A stretch of 64,000 nt of DNA. Source: Gemmatimonadota bacterium (GTDB lineage Bacteria; Gemmatimonadota; Gemmatimonadetes; Gemmatimonadales; Gemmatimonadaceae). The translations under genes and the position numbers were made by a program. Shown here one piece after another: positions 25,952 to 35,676 of this stretch. The DNA lies in assembly GCA_014192065.1 (NCBI GenBank), contig BJHH01000001.1:248001-312000 (forward strand). Reading direction: 5' to 3'. The notes under the pieces are model-generated. The model ran no database searches. It had not been told where the DNA came from and worked only from the letters and a program-made list of their open reading frames with translations. Positions within the stretch are counted from its first letter, which is position 1; each line of letters opens with the position of its first letter.

Positions 25952-27505
25952 CTATTCGGCCTTCGGCGACTCCGGGCGGGGAAACAGGCCCTCGCCCTTC
26001 TGGACGTGCCAGCCAGTTGTGCTCAGCGACGCGAGCGCCGAATAGCTCACCGAGGCGGCGCTCGCGGGTCCGCCGAGCTGGCCCCACAGCGATTCCGCCT
26101 TGCCGGGCATAAACGCTGCCAGCGCGACGGCCTGTCGAGCCAGCGACCGGGCGAGCGTGGCGAGCACGACGTCCAGTGCAACGGCGTTTGCCGGATCCTT
26201 CGCGAGCGTCCAGGGCTGCGACTGTTGAATGAAAAGATTCGCCCGCGACGTCATGCGCGCGACGGCGTCGAGCGCCTCGTGGCACAGGTATCCGCGGGAA
26301 CCGTCGAGCGCGCCGACGAAGGTCGTGAGGTCGATCCCGTCGTCGCGGTCGAGCGCCGTCGGGCTGCCGTCCGGTACGACACCGTCACGGTACTTCTCAA
26401 TCATCGCGATCACGCGGCTCGCGAGATTGCCGAGTCCGTTCGCGAGCTCCGACGTGTACACGGCCTCGAATCGTTCAACCGAGTAGCTGCCGTCACCGTC
26501 GAAGGGGACTTCACGCAGCAAGAAATAGCGGAACGCGTCGGCGCCGAAGCGTCCAATCTCGTCGGTCAGTTCGATCTTCACGCCGGCCGACTTGGAGAAG
26601 CGCTCGCCGCCGAACGAAATGAATCCGTGCGCCCACACGCGGTCGGGCAGCGCGAGCTCGGCGGATTGCAGCATCGCTGGCCAGACAACAGCGTGTAGCC
26701 GCGTGATGTCCTTGCCCACGATGTGCAGTTGCGCCGGCCAGCGGTCCTTGAAGCCCTTGGCGGGATAGCCCGTGGCCGTGAGGTAGTTCGGCAGCGCGTC
26801 GAACCAGACCCAGGTTCCCTGCGGGTCACCGCCAGCGGGCGAGGGAATCGGGAAGGGAACCGCCCACGCAAGGCGGGCGCGCGTGATCGAAAGATCCTCG
26901 AGCCCTGATGCGATCAGGGCCTTGATCTCGTTGCGCCGCGTCTCGGGCTGGATGAAGTCGGGGCGCTCCTCGATGAGGCGGGAGAGGAAGCCCTGGTACT
27001 TCGAGAGTCGGAAGAACCAGTTCCGCTCTTTCGTCCACTGTAGGTCGCGGGTCGGGTGGAGGACGCATTTCGTGTCCACGATCTCGTCGTCGCGTTTGAA
27101 CAGCTCGCAGCCGACGCAGTACCACCCTTCGTATTCCTTTTCATAGAAGTCTTCCGGCGATGCTTCGGCGATGCGTTTGATGAAGGCGCGTACACCGCTC
27201 TTGTGCGCGGCGTCGGTCGTCCGGATGAACTGGTCGTACGAAATGCCGAGGCGGTCCCACATCGCGCGGAAGGTGACGGCGACCTGGTCTACGAAGGCCT
27301 GCGGTTCGATGCCGAGTGCCGCGGCGGTTTGCGCAACCTTCTGGCCGTGCTCGTCCATGCCGATGCAGAAATGCACCTGCTCGCCCATCTGGCGGTGTGA
27401 GCGGGCAATGACGTCGGCGCCGATCTTCTCGAGGGCGTGTCCGAAGTGCGGGTCACCGTTGGCGTAGTCAATGGCGGTCGTGAGATAGAACGTCTTTCCG
27501 GTCAT
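25952..27505 (-). CDS. metG: Methionyl-tRNA synthetase
   Basis: A 517-residue class I aminoacyl-tRNA synthetase that charges tRNA-Met. Visible motifs are the HIGH-box variant H20-F-G-H23, the zinc knuckle C130-x2-C133 with C147-x2-H150 (a single-zinc, Thermus-type arrangement), and the KMSKS-equivalent FSKS at 303-306. The C-terminal anticodon-binding helices are present, but the EMAP-II/Trbp-like dimerisation domain found in some bacteria is absent. Its start overlaps the stop of ricT by 4 nt (ATGA), so the two genes are translationally coupled. Essential, cytoplasmic enzyme. Confidence 0.98.
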   Translation of the reverse strand: MTGKTFYLTTAIDYANGDPHFGHALEKIGADVIARSHRQMGEQVHFCIGMDEHGQKVAQTAAALGIEPQAFVDQVAVTFRAMWDRLGISYDQFIRTTDAAHKSGVRAFIKRIAEASPEDFYEKEYEGWYCVGCELFKRDDEIVDTKCVLHPTRDLQWTKERNWFFRLSKYQGFLSRLIEERPDFIQPETRRNEIKALIASGLEDLSITRARLAWAVPFPIPSPAGGDPQGTWVWFDALPNYLTATGYPAKGFKDRWPAQLHIVGKDITRLHAVVWPAMLQSAELALPDRVWAHGFISFGGERFSKSAGVKIELTDEIGRFGADAFRYFLLREVPFDGDGSYSVERFEAVYTSELANGLGNLASRVIAMIEKYRDGVVPDGSPTALDRDDGIDLTTFVGALDGSRGYLCHEALDAVARMTSRANLFIQQSQPWTLAKDPANAVALDVVLATLARSLARQAVALAAFMPGKAESLWGQLGGPASAASVSYSALASLSTTGWHVQKGEGLFPRPESPKAE

Positions 27506-28875
27506 GCAGGTCCTCCGGCTGGCGGCGTGTGGTTCGCGGGATTGCCGCCGCTGCCCGGATTATCGTTCGGACCACGATTTTCACCACCACCACCACCACC
27601 ACCACCACCACCACCACCACGGCCACCGCGACGGCCACGCCGCCGCCGCCTGTTGCCGGACTCCCCATCGCCCGCGTTCGGACCCTGAGGCTGGCCGTCT
27701 GCCGATTGCGCTGCTTGCTGCGATCCAGCGTCCTGCACCGGAGTCTGTGCTGGGGCCTGCGTGGGGTCCTGCGCCGGTCGAGCCGCACGCGGTTGCTGCG
27801 GACTGGGTCGCTGCCGTTGGGGCCGCTGCTTTCGCGGTCCGTCCTGCGGCGGCTTCTCCTGCCGTGGCCTGTCCTGCGGTGGGCGTTGTTGCCGTGCACG
27901 AGGCTGCGGCCGTCCCTCTTGCGGCCGTTCCTGTTGCGGTGGACGCGGCGGGAACGGTTTCGACGCCGGCATCGCCACGGTCGCCATTTCCTCGTCCGCC
28001 CTATCGAGTGCGCAGGCGTCGTCAGGCGACTCCGGCACCGTCACGGGCTCGCCGCGCATTTCCTGCCTGAGTTGGACGAGCGGGACTACGCGGGATTCAC
28101 CGACGGGCGAGCGCAGGGTCACGGTCTCTCGGAAAATGTCGAGGGAGATGACCTTCTCTTCGCCTGCTGCCGTCGTGATGATCTTGCCTTCCTTCGGGAA
28201 GCGCTTGCGCTGCTGCACATAGAACTCGTGCTCGTACCGCAGGCAGCACATCAACCGTCCGCACGCTCCAGAGATCTGGGCGGGATTGAGCGTTGAGAGG
28301 TGCTGGTCTTTGGCGACGCTCGACTTGACCGGATTCAGTTCGGGCAGCCAGTTGGCGCTGCAGAACTGGCGGCCGCACCGGCCGACGCCATCTACCCGTT
28401 TTGCCTCATCGCGCACGCCGATGTGCCACATGTGTACGCGTGTGCCAAAGAGCCCTTCGAGCTGCCGCACGAGTTGCCGGAAGTCCACCCGCTGTTCAGC
28501 GGTGAAATAGATCGCGAGACGTTTCTTGTCCCACTGCCATTCGGTGTCGGAGATCTTCAGGTCGAGCCCGAGCGCGCGCACCTTCTCGATGGCGCGCGTG
28601 CGCACGTTCACTTCGTCTTCTCGGAGCAGCTTCGCCTTCGCCACCTCGTCGCCGCTTGCGGCGCGGATGGCCTTGCGAAGCGGTTTGCTGCTGGCCTTGC
28701 CGTGCGTCGTGCCAGCCTTGCGCTTGAGCGCCAGTTCGCCGGTGGCGTGTACATACCCGAAGTCCTCGCCGCGCTCGACCTCGACGACGACCGCGGTCTT
28801 CGCCGTCGGCGTGTCTTCGAATGGCCACTCGAAAAACTCCCGGCGATTTCCCTTAAATGAAATCTCAATGATCAC
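27502..28875 (-). CDS. ricT: PSP1-domain protein, RicT/YaaT-like, with long disordered C-terminal tail
   Basis: A 457-residue protein. Residues 1-260 match the RicT (YaaT) PSP1-type family, including the cysteine cluster G-R-C167-G-R-Q-F-C172 and C205-x4-C210-C211 used for Fe-S binding in Bacillus RicAFT. RicT works with RicA and RicF in mRNA maturation and in sporulation/biofilm regulation in Bacillus; the role outside Firmicutes is unclear. Unlike the Bacillus protein (about 275 residues), this one has an additional about 190-residue tail rich in Pro, Gln and Arg, ending in an Arg-Gly block and a run of glycines encoded by a GGT repeat. RNA binding by the tail is plausible. It lies between accA (15 nt away) and metG (4-nt overlap). 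Confidence 0.9.
   Translation of the reverse strand: MIIEISFKGNRREFFEWPFEDTPTAKTAVVVEVERGEDFGYVHATGELALKRKAGTTHGKASSKPLRKAIRAASGDEVAKAKLLREDEVNVRTRAIEKVRALGLDLKISDTEWQWDKKRLAIYFTAEQRVDFRQLVRQLEGLFGTRVHMWHIGVRDEAKRVDGVGRCGRQFCSANWLPELNPVKSSVAKDQHLSTLNPAQISGACGRLMCCLRYEHEFYVQQRKRFPKEGKIITTAAGEEKVISLDIFRETVTLRSPVGESRVVPLVQLRQEMRGEPVTVPESPDDACALDRADEEMATVAMPASKPFPPRPPQQERPQEGRPQPRARQQRPPQDRPRQEKPPQDGPRKQRPQRQRPSPQQPRAARPAQDPTQAPAQTPVQDAGSQQAAQSADGQPQGPNAGDGESGNRRRRRGRRGGRGGGGGGGGGGGGENRGPNDNPGSGGNPANHTPPAGGPA
27582..27620 (-). repeat. Trinucleotide repeat (13 x GGT/CAC) coding for a polyglycine run
   Basis: Thirteen uninterrupted trinucleotides near the 3' end of ricT, read as glycine codons on the minus strand. 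A change in copy number would alter tract length without breaking the frame. The plus-strand reading as a histidine run is not coding. Confidence 0.95.
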
Positions 28876-28890
28876 GTGGTAGTCGCTCCC

Positions 28891-29856
28891 CTATTCCTCG
28901 ACGGCGCCGAGGCGCAGGTACTTCTGCCTGCGACGGCGGACAAGCTTGTCGGGTTTGAGACGGCGCAGTTCATCCACATGCTTGAGCAGCACGTCGTGCA
29001 CCGACTTGGCTGTGGTGTCGTGGTCGGCGTGCGCGCCGCCGAGCGGTTCCGGGATGATCTCGTCCACGATGTGGTGTTCAACGAGATCTGGCGCTGTGAT
29101 CTTGAGGGCATTGGCCGCCTTCTCGCGCATCTCGACGCTCTTGCCGTCCTTCCAGAGAATCGCTGCGCAGCCTTCGACGGTGATCACTGAGTAGACCGAG
29201 TTCGCGAGCATCAATACTCGATCGGCGACGCCGAGGGCGAGTGCCCCGCCAGAACCACCTTCGCCAATCACCGTCGCGATGATCGGTACGGTGAGCTGGC
29301 TCATCTCGAGCAGGTTCCTGGCGATCGCTTCGCTCTGTCCGCGCTCTTCGGCGCCGATGCCGGCCCACGCGCCAGGCGTGTCGATCAGCGTGATGACCGG
29401 GACGTGGAACTTCTCCGCGAGCTTCATCAGGCGGAGCGCCTTGCGGTACCCCTCCGGATGCGCCATGCCGAAGTTGCGATGCAGGTTGGTCTTGGTGTCG
29501 TGACCGCGTTGGTGGCCGATCACCATGATCGTTTCACCACCGAGCCGCGCCCAGCCCGCGACGATCGACGGGTCGTCACGGAACGCGCGGTCGCCGTGGA
29601 GTTCAATCCAGTCGGTGAACGCGAGGCGGACGTAGTCGAGGGTGAATGGCCGGCGGGGATGGCGGGCGACCTGGACCCGCTGCAACGGCGTGAGATTCTC
29701 GTATACCTGCTTCCGCAGCTCGCGCAGCTTCATCGTGAGCGGAGCGATTTCGGCGGTCAGGTCAACCGACCGCTCCTCGGCGACACGCTTCAGCTCGTCG
29801 ATCTGCTGCTCCAGCTCGATCAGCGGCTTGTCGAACTCTAGTGCGGAAGTTCCCAT
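28891..29856 (-). CDS. accA: Acetyl-CoA carboxylase carboxyltransferase subunit alpha
   Basis: A 321-residue AccA, half of the carboxyltransferase that transfers CO2 from biotin to acetyl-CoA in fatty-acid synthesis. Visible features: an N-terminal helical segment (LEQQIDELKRVA), HPRRPFTLDYV near residue 75, DRAFRDDPSIVAG, the crotonase-fold oxyanion region VPVITLIDTPGAW, and the GEGGSGGALALGVADRV loop. The ATG at 29856 lies one base after the dnaE stop (TGAgATG) behind a G-rich Shine-Dalgarno, so translation is probably coupled; a nine-codon-longer start (29883) is less likely. The dnaE-accA neighbourhood is also found in Escherichia coli. Confidence 0.97.
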   Translation of the reverse strand: MGTSALEFDKPLIELEQQIDELKRVAEERSVDLTAEIAPLTMKLRELRKQVYENLTPLQRVQVARHPRRPFTLDYVRLAFTDWIELHGDRAFRDDPSIVAGWARLGGETIMVIGHQRGHDTKTNLHRNFGMAHPEGYRKALRLMKLAEKFHVPVITLIDTPGAWAGIGAEERGQSEAIARNLLEMSQLTVPIIATVIGEGGSGGALALGVADRVLMLANSVYSVITVEGCAAILWKDGKSVEMREKAANALKITAPDLVEHHIVDEIIPEPLGGAHADHDTTAKSVHDVLLKHVDELRRLKPDKLVRRRRQKYLRLGAVEE

Positions 29857-29857
29857 C

Positions 29858-32800
29858 TCAGCCCCCGCGCACGAGTTGAACACGGTCAGTGCCGAGTAGC
29901 GCGCGCAGCTCGAGGAGCGCGTTACTGGCAGGCGACAGGGTCAGCGATGCCGAGCGCATGCGAGCTGTTGCCCCGTCGGCGCCTTGCCAGCGCACTTCGA
30001 GCGGCGACGAGCCGGGATGCGCTTCCACAACGGCGCGGATGTCGGCGAGCACGCCTGCCGAGAGCGCTGAGTCAGGTGCCAGCTCGATGGCCACTGAGAT
30101 CTGTCCGGTCGTGCGCAACTCGGCGAGGCGCGTCACGGACTCCACGATGAAGGTCGGGTTGTCGGCACCTTGATCGCGGCGACCGTAGGCACCCTTGAGC
30201 AAGACCGGCACATCGGCGACGACTCGATCGGAAATCGCGGCCCACGCCTCAGGAAAGACCAACACTTCGGCAGATCCGGAGAAATCTTCGACCGTGAGCC
30301 GGGCGAATTCGTTGCCGCTCTTCTTCGAGATCTGGCGTTTGATCGACGTCACGACAACGCCAAGGGTCATCGGCTGGTCTGACCAGGTGCCGAGCGACGT
30401 CACGGTGTGCGAGGCGAGAATCTCGGCTTCGGCGCGGAACGGCTCGAGCGGGTGGCCGGAGATGTAGAAGCCGAGGGTCTCTTTCTCCTTGGTGAGGCGC
30501 TCGTGCTCGGAGAGTTCGGGCACGGTGGGCAATACCGGCCGCATGGTGGACTTGGGCGACGCTGAGGCGTCGCCGAACAGCGACCCCTGGCCGGTCGCGA
30601 TCTCATTCTGGGCGAGCGATGCGGCTTGCATCGCGCTGTCGACCGCGGCCGCATGTTGTGCGCGGTGGCCGCCGAGTGAATCGAATGCGCCCGAGTGCAG
30701 CAGCGCTTCGAACACGCGCTTGTTGTTGAGGCGGAGGTCCACGCGCTCGGCGAAATCATACAGCGAGATAAACGGACTCTTTTGGCGCCCGCCGATGATC
30801 GAGTCGATCGCCGAGCGGCCGACGTTGCGGATCGCGCCAAGGCCGAAGCGAATGCGGTTGTCGCTGATCACGGTGAAGCGGTACCCGCTCTCGTTCACGT
30901 CGGGCGGGAGGATCTCCAGCCCGAGGTCGCGCGCCGCGTTGATGTACTTGACCACCGAATCGGTGTCGCCGATGCAGGCCGAGAGCAACGAGGCCATGAA
31001 CTCGGCCGGGAAATGCACCTTGAGGTACGCGGTGTGGTACGAGAGCACCGAGTATGCCACGGAGTGGGACTTGTTGAATCCGTAGCGGCCAAACGTTTCG
31101 ATCTGCGCCGCGAGTTCGGCGATGATGTGCTTGTCGTATCCGCGATCGACGGCCTTGGCGACGAACTTGTCGATTTCGTTGCGGATCAGCTCGACATCTT
31201 TTTTGCCGACGGCCTTTCTGAGCACGTCGGCTCCGGCGAGCGAGATGCCCGCGAGCCGCTGCGCGATACGCATCACCTGTTCCTGATAGGTGATGACCCC
31301 GTAGGTCGGGGCGAGAATCTCCTCAAGCTCCGGCAGCGCGTACGTCACCGCTTCCTCGCCGCGCTTCCGGCGGCAATAGACGCGGTGCATGCCGGCGTCG
31401 AGCGGGCCGGGGCGCATTAGGGCGTTCGTGGCGACGAGATCGTCGAACCGGTCGGCGCGCATCGAACGCACCAAATCAGTGGCAAGTGGTGATTCGAACT
31501 GGAAGACGCCAGCCGTGCGGCCCGCCCGCAGCGCCCGATAGGTCGCTTCGTCGTCGAGCGGGAGTGTCGCCAGGTCGGGGACCTCGCGGCCACGCTCCTT
31601 GATGTTCGCCAGCGCGTGATGGAGGACTGTCAGCGTCGTGAGGCCGAGGAAGTCCATCTTGAGCATGCCCGCCTTTTCCAGCGCATTCATGTCGAACTGT
31701 GTGACGACCACGCGCTCATCGTTGGCCGCGATGCTAGCCCCCTTCGTTTCCTGCGTGCACACGGGGACGTAATCGTCGAGCGGACCGGGCGCGATCACCA
31801 CGCCCGCGGCGTGCACGCCCGCATGGCGCGACAGGCCTTCCAGCGCGATGGCGTAGTCGAGGAACTGCTGGTGTCTGTCGTCTTGCTGGTAGAGCTTCTT
31901 CAGCTCGGGCACTTTCGCGATCGCTTCCTTGACCGTCAGCGAGAAGTTCGGCTGGTTGGGGACCATCTTGGCGATCGCATCGGTTTCGGCAGGCGTAAAG
32001 CCGAGGACGCGACCGACGTCCTTGATCGCGGCGCGCGACTTCAATGTGCCGAACGTGATGATCTGGCCGACGCAGTCGCGGCCGTACTTGTTGCGCACGT
32101 ACTCGAGTACTTCGCCGCGGCGTTCTTCGCAGAAGTCCACGTCGATGTCGGGCATCGAGACGCGTTCCGGATTCAGGAATCGCTCGAACAGCAGGTCGAA
32201 CCGGAGCGGGCAGACGTCGGTGATCTTCAGCGAGTAGGCGACGAGCGATCCGGCCGCTGAGCCGCGTCCAGGACCCACGGGAATGCCTCGGTCGCGGGCC
32301 GCCTGGATGAAGTCGGCGACGATCAGGAAATAGCCAGCGTACCCAGTCTTGGTGATGACCCCGAGCTCGTAATCGAGCCGCTCCTTCACGTTGTCGGGAA
32401 GCTTCGCGCCGTAGCGTTCCTTCGCGCCGGCGGTCGCGAGTTTCACCAAGTAGTCATTCTCTGTCTTCGCGCCCTTGGGGAGGGGGAAGGCGGGGAGGTG
32501 GTATTTCTTCGTGAACGCGATGTCGACTTGGTCGGCGATCGCGAGCGTGTTCTCGAGGACTTCGGGATGCTTGGGGAAGTGCTTGCGTACTTCGTCCGCA
32601 TTCTTGAAGTAGAGCCCGTTGTCGTACCGCATCCGGTCCGCATCGAGCCGGTCCTTTTTGAGGCCGATGCAGAGCAGTACGTCGTGGGCGTCGTGATCTT
32701 CGGCGCGGAGGAAATGCGAATCGTTCGTCGCGACGACCTTGAGGCCCGTCGCCTTCGCGAGACGGAAGACTTCCGTGTTCAGTTTCTTCTGCTCGCCGGC

Positions 32801-33337
32801 CTCGTGGGCCTGCACTTCGAGGTAGTAGCGGTCCGTGAAGACGTTCGCGTACCACTCAGCCGCCAACTTCGCCTCGTCGAACCGGTCGGCGAGGAGATGC
32901 GTCGCGATTTCGCCGGCCATGCAGGCGCTCGAGACAATGAGGCCGGCATTGTACTTGGCGAGCAGCTCGCGATCCACGCGCGGCTTGCTGTAGAACCCTT
33001 CGGTGTACGCCAACGACGAGAGCTTGACGAGGTTCCGGTACCCTTCGATATCGCGGGCCAGCAGCACGAGGTGGTAGTACGCTCGGTCGCCGGGGGCGGC
33101 GCGGCCACGCTGGCGGCGGTCGCCGGGGGCGACGTATGCCTCCATGCCGATAATCGGTTTCAGGCCGGCTTTCTTGGCTTTCTCCTGAAACTCCCACGCC
33201 GCATGCAAATTGCCGTGGTCGGTGATCGCAATCGCGGGCTGTTCGAACTCCAGCGCCTTGGCAATGAGGTCGTCTATCCGGTTCGCTCCGTCGAGGAGCG
33301 AATATTCGGAATGGCAGTGGAGGTGTACAAAGCTCAT
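29858..33337 (-). CDS. dnaE: DNA polymerase III subunit alpha
   Basis: A 1159-residue C-family replicative polymerase. An N-terminal PHP domain (VHLHCHSEYSLLDG at 4-17, ITDHGNLH near 40) is followed by the palm with the catalytic aspartates in PDIDVDFCEERRGEV, the fingers (GRYGFNKSHSVAYS), a helix-hairpin-helix region, and an OB-fold near the C-terminus (LGVVVTSIKRQISKKSGNEFA). The length is normal for DnaE1. It is the first gene of the dnaE-accA-ricT-metG-M23 unit; an 83-nt divergent spacer separates it from the metalloprotease operon and must hold promoters for both. Essential for chromosome replication. Confidence 0.98.
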   Translation of the reverse strand: MSFVHLHCHSEYSLLDGANRIDDLIAKALEFEQPAIAITDHGNLHAAWEFQEKAKKAGLKPIIGMEAYVAPGDRRQRGRAAPGDRAYYHLVLLARDIEGYRNLVKLSSLAYTEGFYSKPRVDRELLAKYNAGLIVSSACMAGEIATHLLADRFDEAKLAAEWYANVFTDRYYLEVQAHEAGEQKKLNTEVFRLAKATGLKVVATNDSHFLRAEDHDAHDVLLCIGLKKDRLDADRMRYDNGLYFKNADEVRKHFPKHPEVLENTLAIADQVDIAFTKKYHLPAFPLPKGAKTENDYLVKLATAGAKERYGAKLPDNVKERLDYELGVITKTGYAGYFLIVADFIQAARDRGIPVGPGRGSAAGSLVAYSLKITDVCPLRFDLLFERFLNPERVSMPDIDVDFCEERRGEVLEYVRNKYGRDCVGQIITFGTLKSRAAIKDVGRVLGFTPAETDAIAKMVPNQPNFSLTVKEAIAKVPELKKLYQQDDRHQQFLDYAIALEGLSRHAGVHAAGVVIAPGPLDDYVPVCTQETKGASIAANDERVVVTQFDMNALEKAGMLKMDFLGLTTLTVLHHALANIKERGREVPDLATLPLDDEATYRALRAGRTAGVFQFESPLATDLVRSMRADRFDDLVATNALMRPGPLDAGMHRVYCRRKRGEEAVTYALPELEEILAPTYGVITYQEQVMRIAQRLAGISLAGADVLRKAVGKKDVELIRNEIDKFVAKAVDRGYDKHIIAELAAQIETFGRYGFNKSHSVAYSVLSYHTAYLKVHFPAEFMASLLSACIGDTDSVVKYINAARDLGLEILPPDVNESGYRFTVISDNRIRFGLGAIRNVGRSAIDSIIGGRQKSPFISLYDFAERVDLRLNNKRVFEALLHSGAFDSLGGHRAQHAAAVDSAMQAASLAQNEIATGQGSLFGDASASPKSTMRPVLPTVPELSEHERLTKEKETLGFYISGHPLEPFRAEAEILASHTVTSLGTWSDQPMTLGVVVTSIKRQISKKSGNEFARLTVEDFSGSAEVLVFPEAWAAISDRVVADVPVLLKGAYGRRDQGADNPTFIVESVTRLAELRTTGQISVAIELAPDSALSAGVLADIRAVVEAHPGSSPLEVRWQGADGATARMRSASLTLSPASNALLELRALLGTDRVQLVRGG

Positions 33338-33420
33338 AGCGGCTTCTAAGGTAGTTCGCAGAGGCGTGGTCTGTCAAAGGAATTCCGGACTCTCTTCATT
33401 CGTGTAACCCATTGTCCAGT

Positions 33421-35676
33421 ATGATTTTACATATCGCACAGACTCTCCGAATCAGGTTGCGATTGGCTCCGTCGGCGCTCGCGGCGCTTTTGGCTGTCGC
33501 GGGCTGCACTGACCGTACCTCGGCCGGCCCGGTTTCGGGATACACCATGCGTGTGGCATCGGGTGACAATCAGGTCGCCGCCGCCGGCTCTACGCTCGCC
33601 CTGCCGCTCGTCGTGGTCATCGAAAATGGCGCCGGCGCGCCTGCGAAGGGCGTGCGGGTCCGATTCACGGTGACGCGCGGAGCGGGACGCGGTTCATACC
33701 TCGAAGATGCGGTCAGCGTCACGCGGCCAGATGGAACGGCGATCACGCGACTCGTGCTTGGCGGGGACGCCGATACCACGCGCGTGCGGGCGACGCTCGC
33801 CGCGTTCGACGGCGTCGAGGCCGAGTTCAGCGCGGTGGGCACGGCGGCGGCGGTGGTGATTGCCTCTCTGTCGCCGGCCGACTTCAAGGCTGGCGACACG
33901 ATCACGATTGCGGGGAGTGGATTTGGCTCGTCGCTGCCGACGGTGCGCGTCGGTGGACAGGCGGCGGTCGTGCTTCCGGATGCTTCCGCGTCCCGCGTGC
34001 GCGCGATCGCGCCGCCTTGTCTCGTTCCTGGGGCAACCACCGTGCGTGTGCAGACCGGTGGCGCAAGCAGCAGTGATGCCGCGGCGACGTACCGTGCGAC
34101 CCGGGCGGCTGTCACGCTGGCGCCATTCGAAACCGTGACGATCCCGGCCACGCAGCTCAGCGATTGTCTCTCGCTCGCTGGGTCACCTGGCGCATCCTAC
34201 CTGCTGACTGCGCAGTTCGCCGCCGGCACGGAGGCTCCCGTACCGGTGGATTGGCGCCTCGCGGCCGAGCGGAGTGGAGGTATGTTGGCGTCGATCGACG
34301 CGCCGCGCTCCGATCGCGCGCGCGTGCGCGACCGGACAGCTGTACAGCGAGCGTGGGAGGCGAAACTCCGCGCCCTGGAGCGAACCATTTCCTCGCAGGT
34401 GATCGCCGAGCATCGCGGCGGACGGCCTTCGGCCGCCCTGCGGGAACCGCCGTCGGTGGGATCGCTGCGCGGGTTTTCGGTTGTGGCGTCGACCGACGGC
34501 TCGAACTTCAAGCCGGTCACCGCGCGGCTCCGCTACGTCGGCGATCATATTCTCGTCTATACGGACACGTCCACGGCGATCTTTACCGATACGCGGCTGA
34601 AGGACCTCGCCCGTCTGATGGATCGCGATCTCTATGCCGCCACAGTAAATGCCTTCGGTTCGGAGCCGGACATCGATGGCGACGGCCGCCTGACCGTATT
34701 GCTCTCGCCGGTGGTCAACGCCATGTCGAAGGCGTCCGAATGCGTGCAGCGTGGATTCGTCACGGGGTTCTTCTACGGCATCGACTTGCTTGAGCGCGAG
34801 CCGAACAGCAATCGCGCCGAGATTTTTTACGCCTTCGTGCCAGACTCGGCCGGGCGCTGGAGCTGCCCACACACCGAAGCCGAAGTCATTCGTACGCTGC
34901 AGCCCACGTTCATGCACGAACTGCAGCACCTGATCTCATTCAACCAGCATGTCCTCACGCGCGGCGGAGCGATCGAACTGCCCTGGCTGAATGAAGGGCT
35001 GAGCCATATCGCCGAGGAGGTTGGGTCGAAGCTGTTCGAAACACGGTATCCCGCACCATTCGGGCGCGGTACCACCGAGCAGCTCTTCCCGGATTCTGCC
35101 GCCCCGTTCATCGCACCGCAGATGCTCAACGCGTACGCCTATCTCTACTCCACGCTGGAGCACTCGGTCACGACGTACGTGGGTACCGGGTCGCTCGAGG
35201 AGCGTGGTGCGAGCTGGTTGTTCATGCGCTGGCTCGGTGACCAGAAGGGCGATGCGATTTTTCGGCGGCTCGTGGAGTCTCCATTCACCGGCATCGACAA
35301 CGTCGAGCGGGCGAGCGGCGAGACGTTCGGCGCATTGTTCGGCGATTTCAGCATAGCCCTCTTCGCCGACTCCCTTCCAGGTCTGTCGCGGACGGCGGCG
35401 CCAAAGCGTCAGCGATTCATGACACGTAACGTGCGCCAACTGATGGCGCGTGAAGCGGTGATCTCCGGCTTTACGCAGCCCTTTCCGCTCCGGACCTATC
35501 AACTTGGCGCCGGTGGGTCGTTGCGTTCGACGATGCCTGCAGGCACCATGATGCATGCCATCGTTAGCGACTCGGGCCGCGGCGGATCGCTGCGCCTTTC
35601 GTTCACGTCGCAGGGACTCGCGCCACTCGCCCCGTGGACTGGCGCGCAGGTTGGCATCATGAGGCTCCCGCCATGA
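33421..35676 (+). CDS. Secreted HEXXH metalloprotease with Ig-like and IPT/TIG domains
   Basis: A 751-residue exported protein (probable lipoprotein, lipobox-like AGC early). Domains in order: a bacterial Ig-like domain (about 45-140), an IPT/TIG domain (about 145-225; SLSPADFKAGDTITIAGSGF), a linker, then a zinc metallopeptidase domain with HELQH at 499-503 and the downstream glutamate E525 in WLNEGLSH, the usual pattern of gluzincins. The remaining C-terminal part (about 560-751) is unassigned. It is probably a surface or secreted protease. The ATG at 33421 is preferred over an upstream TTG. Its stop overlaps the start of the PorV-like gene (ATGA). Confidence 0.85.
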   Translation: MILHIAQTLRIRLRLAPSALAALLAVAGCTDRTSAGPVSGYTMRVASGDNQVAAAGSTLALPLVVVIENGAGAPAKGVRVRFTVTRGAGRGSYLEDAVSVTRPDGTAITRLVLGGDADTTRVRATLAAFDGVEAEFSAVGTAAAVVIASLSPADFKAGDTITIAGSGFGSSLPTVRVGGQAAVVLPDASASRVRAIAPPCLVPGATTVRVQTGGASSSDAAATYRATRAAVTLAPFETVTIPATQLSDCLSLAGSPGASYLLTAQFAAGTEAPVPVDWRLAAERSGGMLASIDAPRSDRARVRDRTAVQRAWEAKLRALERTISSQVIAEHRGGRPSAALREPPSVGSLRGFSVVASTDGSNFKPVTARLRYVGDHILVYTDTSTAIFTDTRLKDLARLMDRDLYAATVNAFGSEPDIDGDGRLTVLLSPVVNAMSKASECVQRGFVTGFFYGIDLLEREPNSNRAEIFYAFVPDSAGRWSCPHTEAEVIRTLQPTFMHELQHLISFNQHVLTRGGAIELPWLNEGLSHIAEEVGSKLFETRYPAPFGRGTTEQLFPDSAAPFIAPQMLNAYAYLYSTLEHSVTTYVGTGSLEERGASWLFMRWLGDQKGDAIFRRLVESPFTGIDNVERASGETFGALFGDFSIALFADSLPGLSRTAAPKRQRFMTRNVRQLMAREAVISGFTQPFPLRTYQLGAGGSLRSTMPAGTMMHAIVSDSGRGGSLRLSFTSQGLAPLAPWTGAQVGIMRLPP

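Noticed and set aside
27504-28296. Plus-strand frames, including a run of 16 histidines, opposite ricT
   Set aside because: The run is the complement of the glycine repeat in ricT; no ribosome-binding site or family match supports the plus strand.
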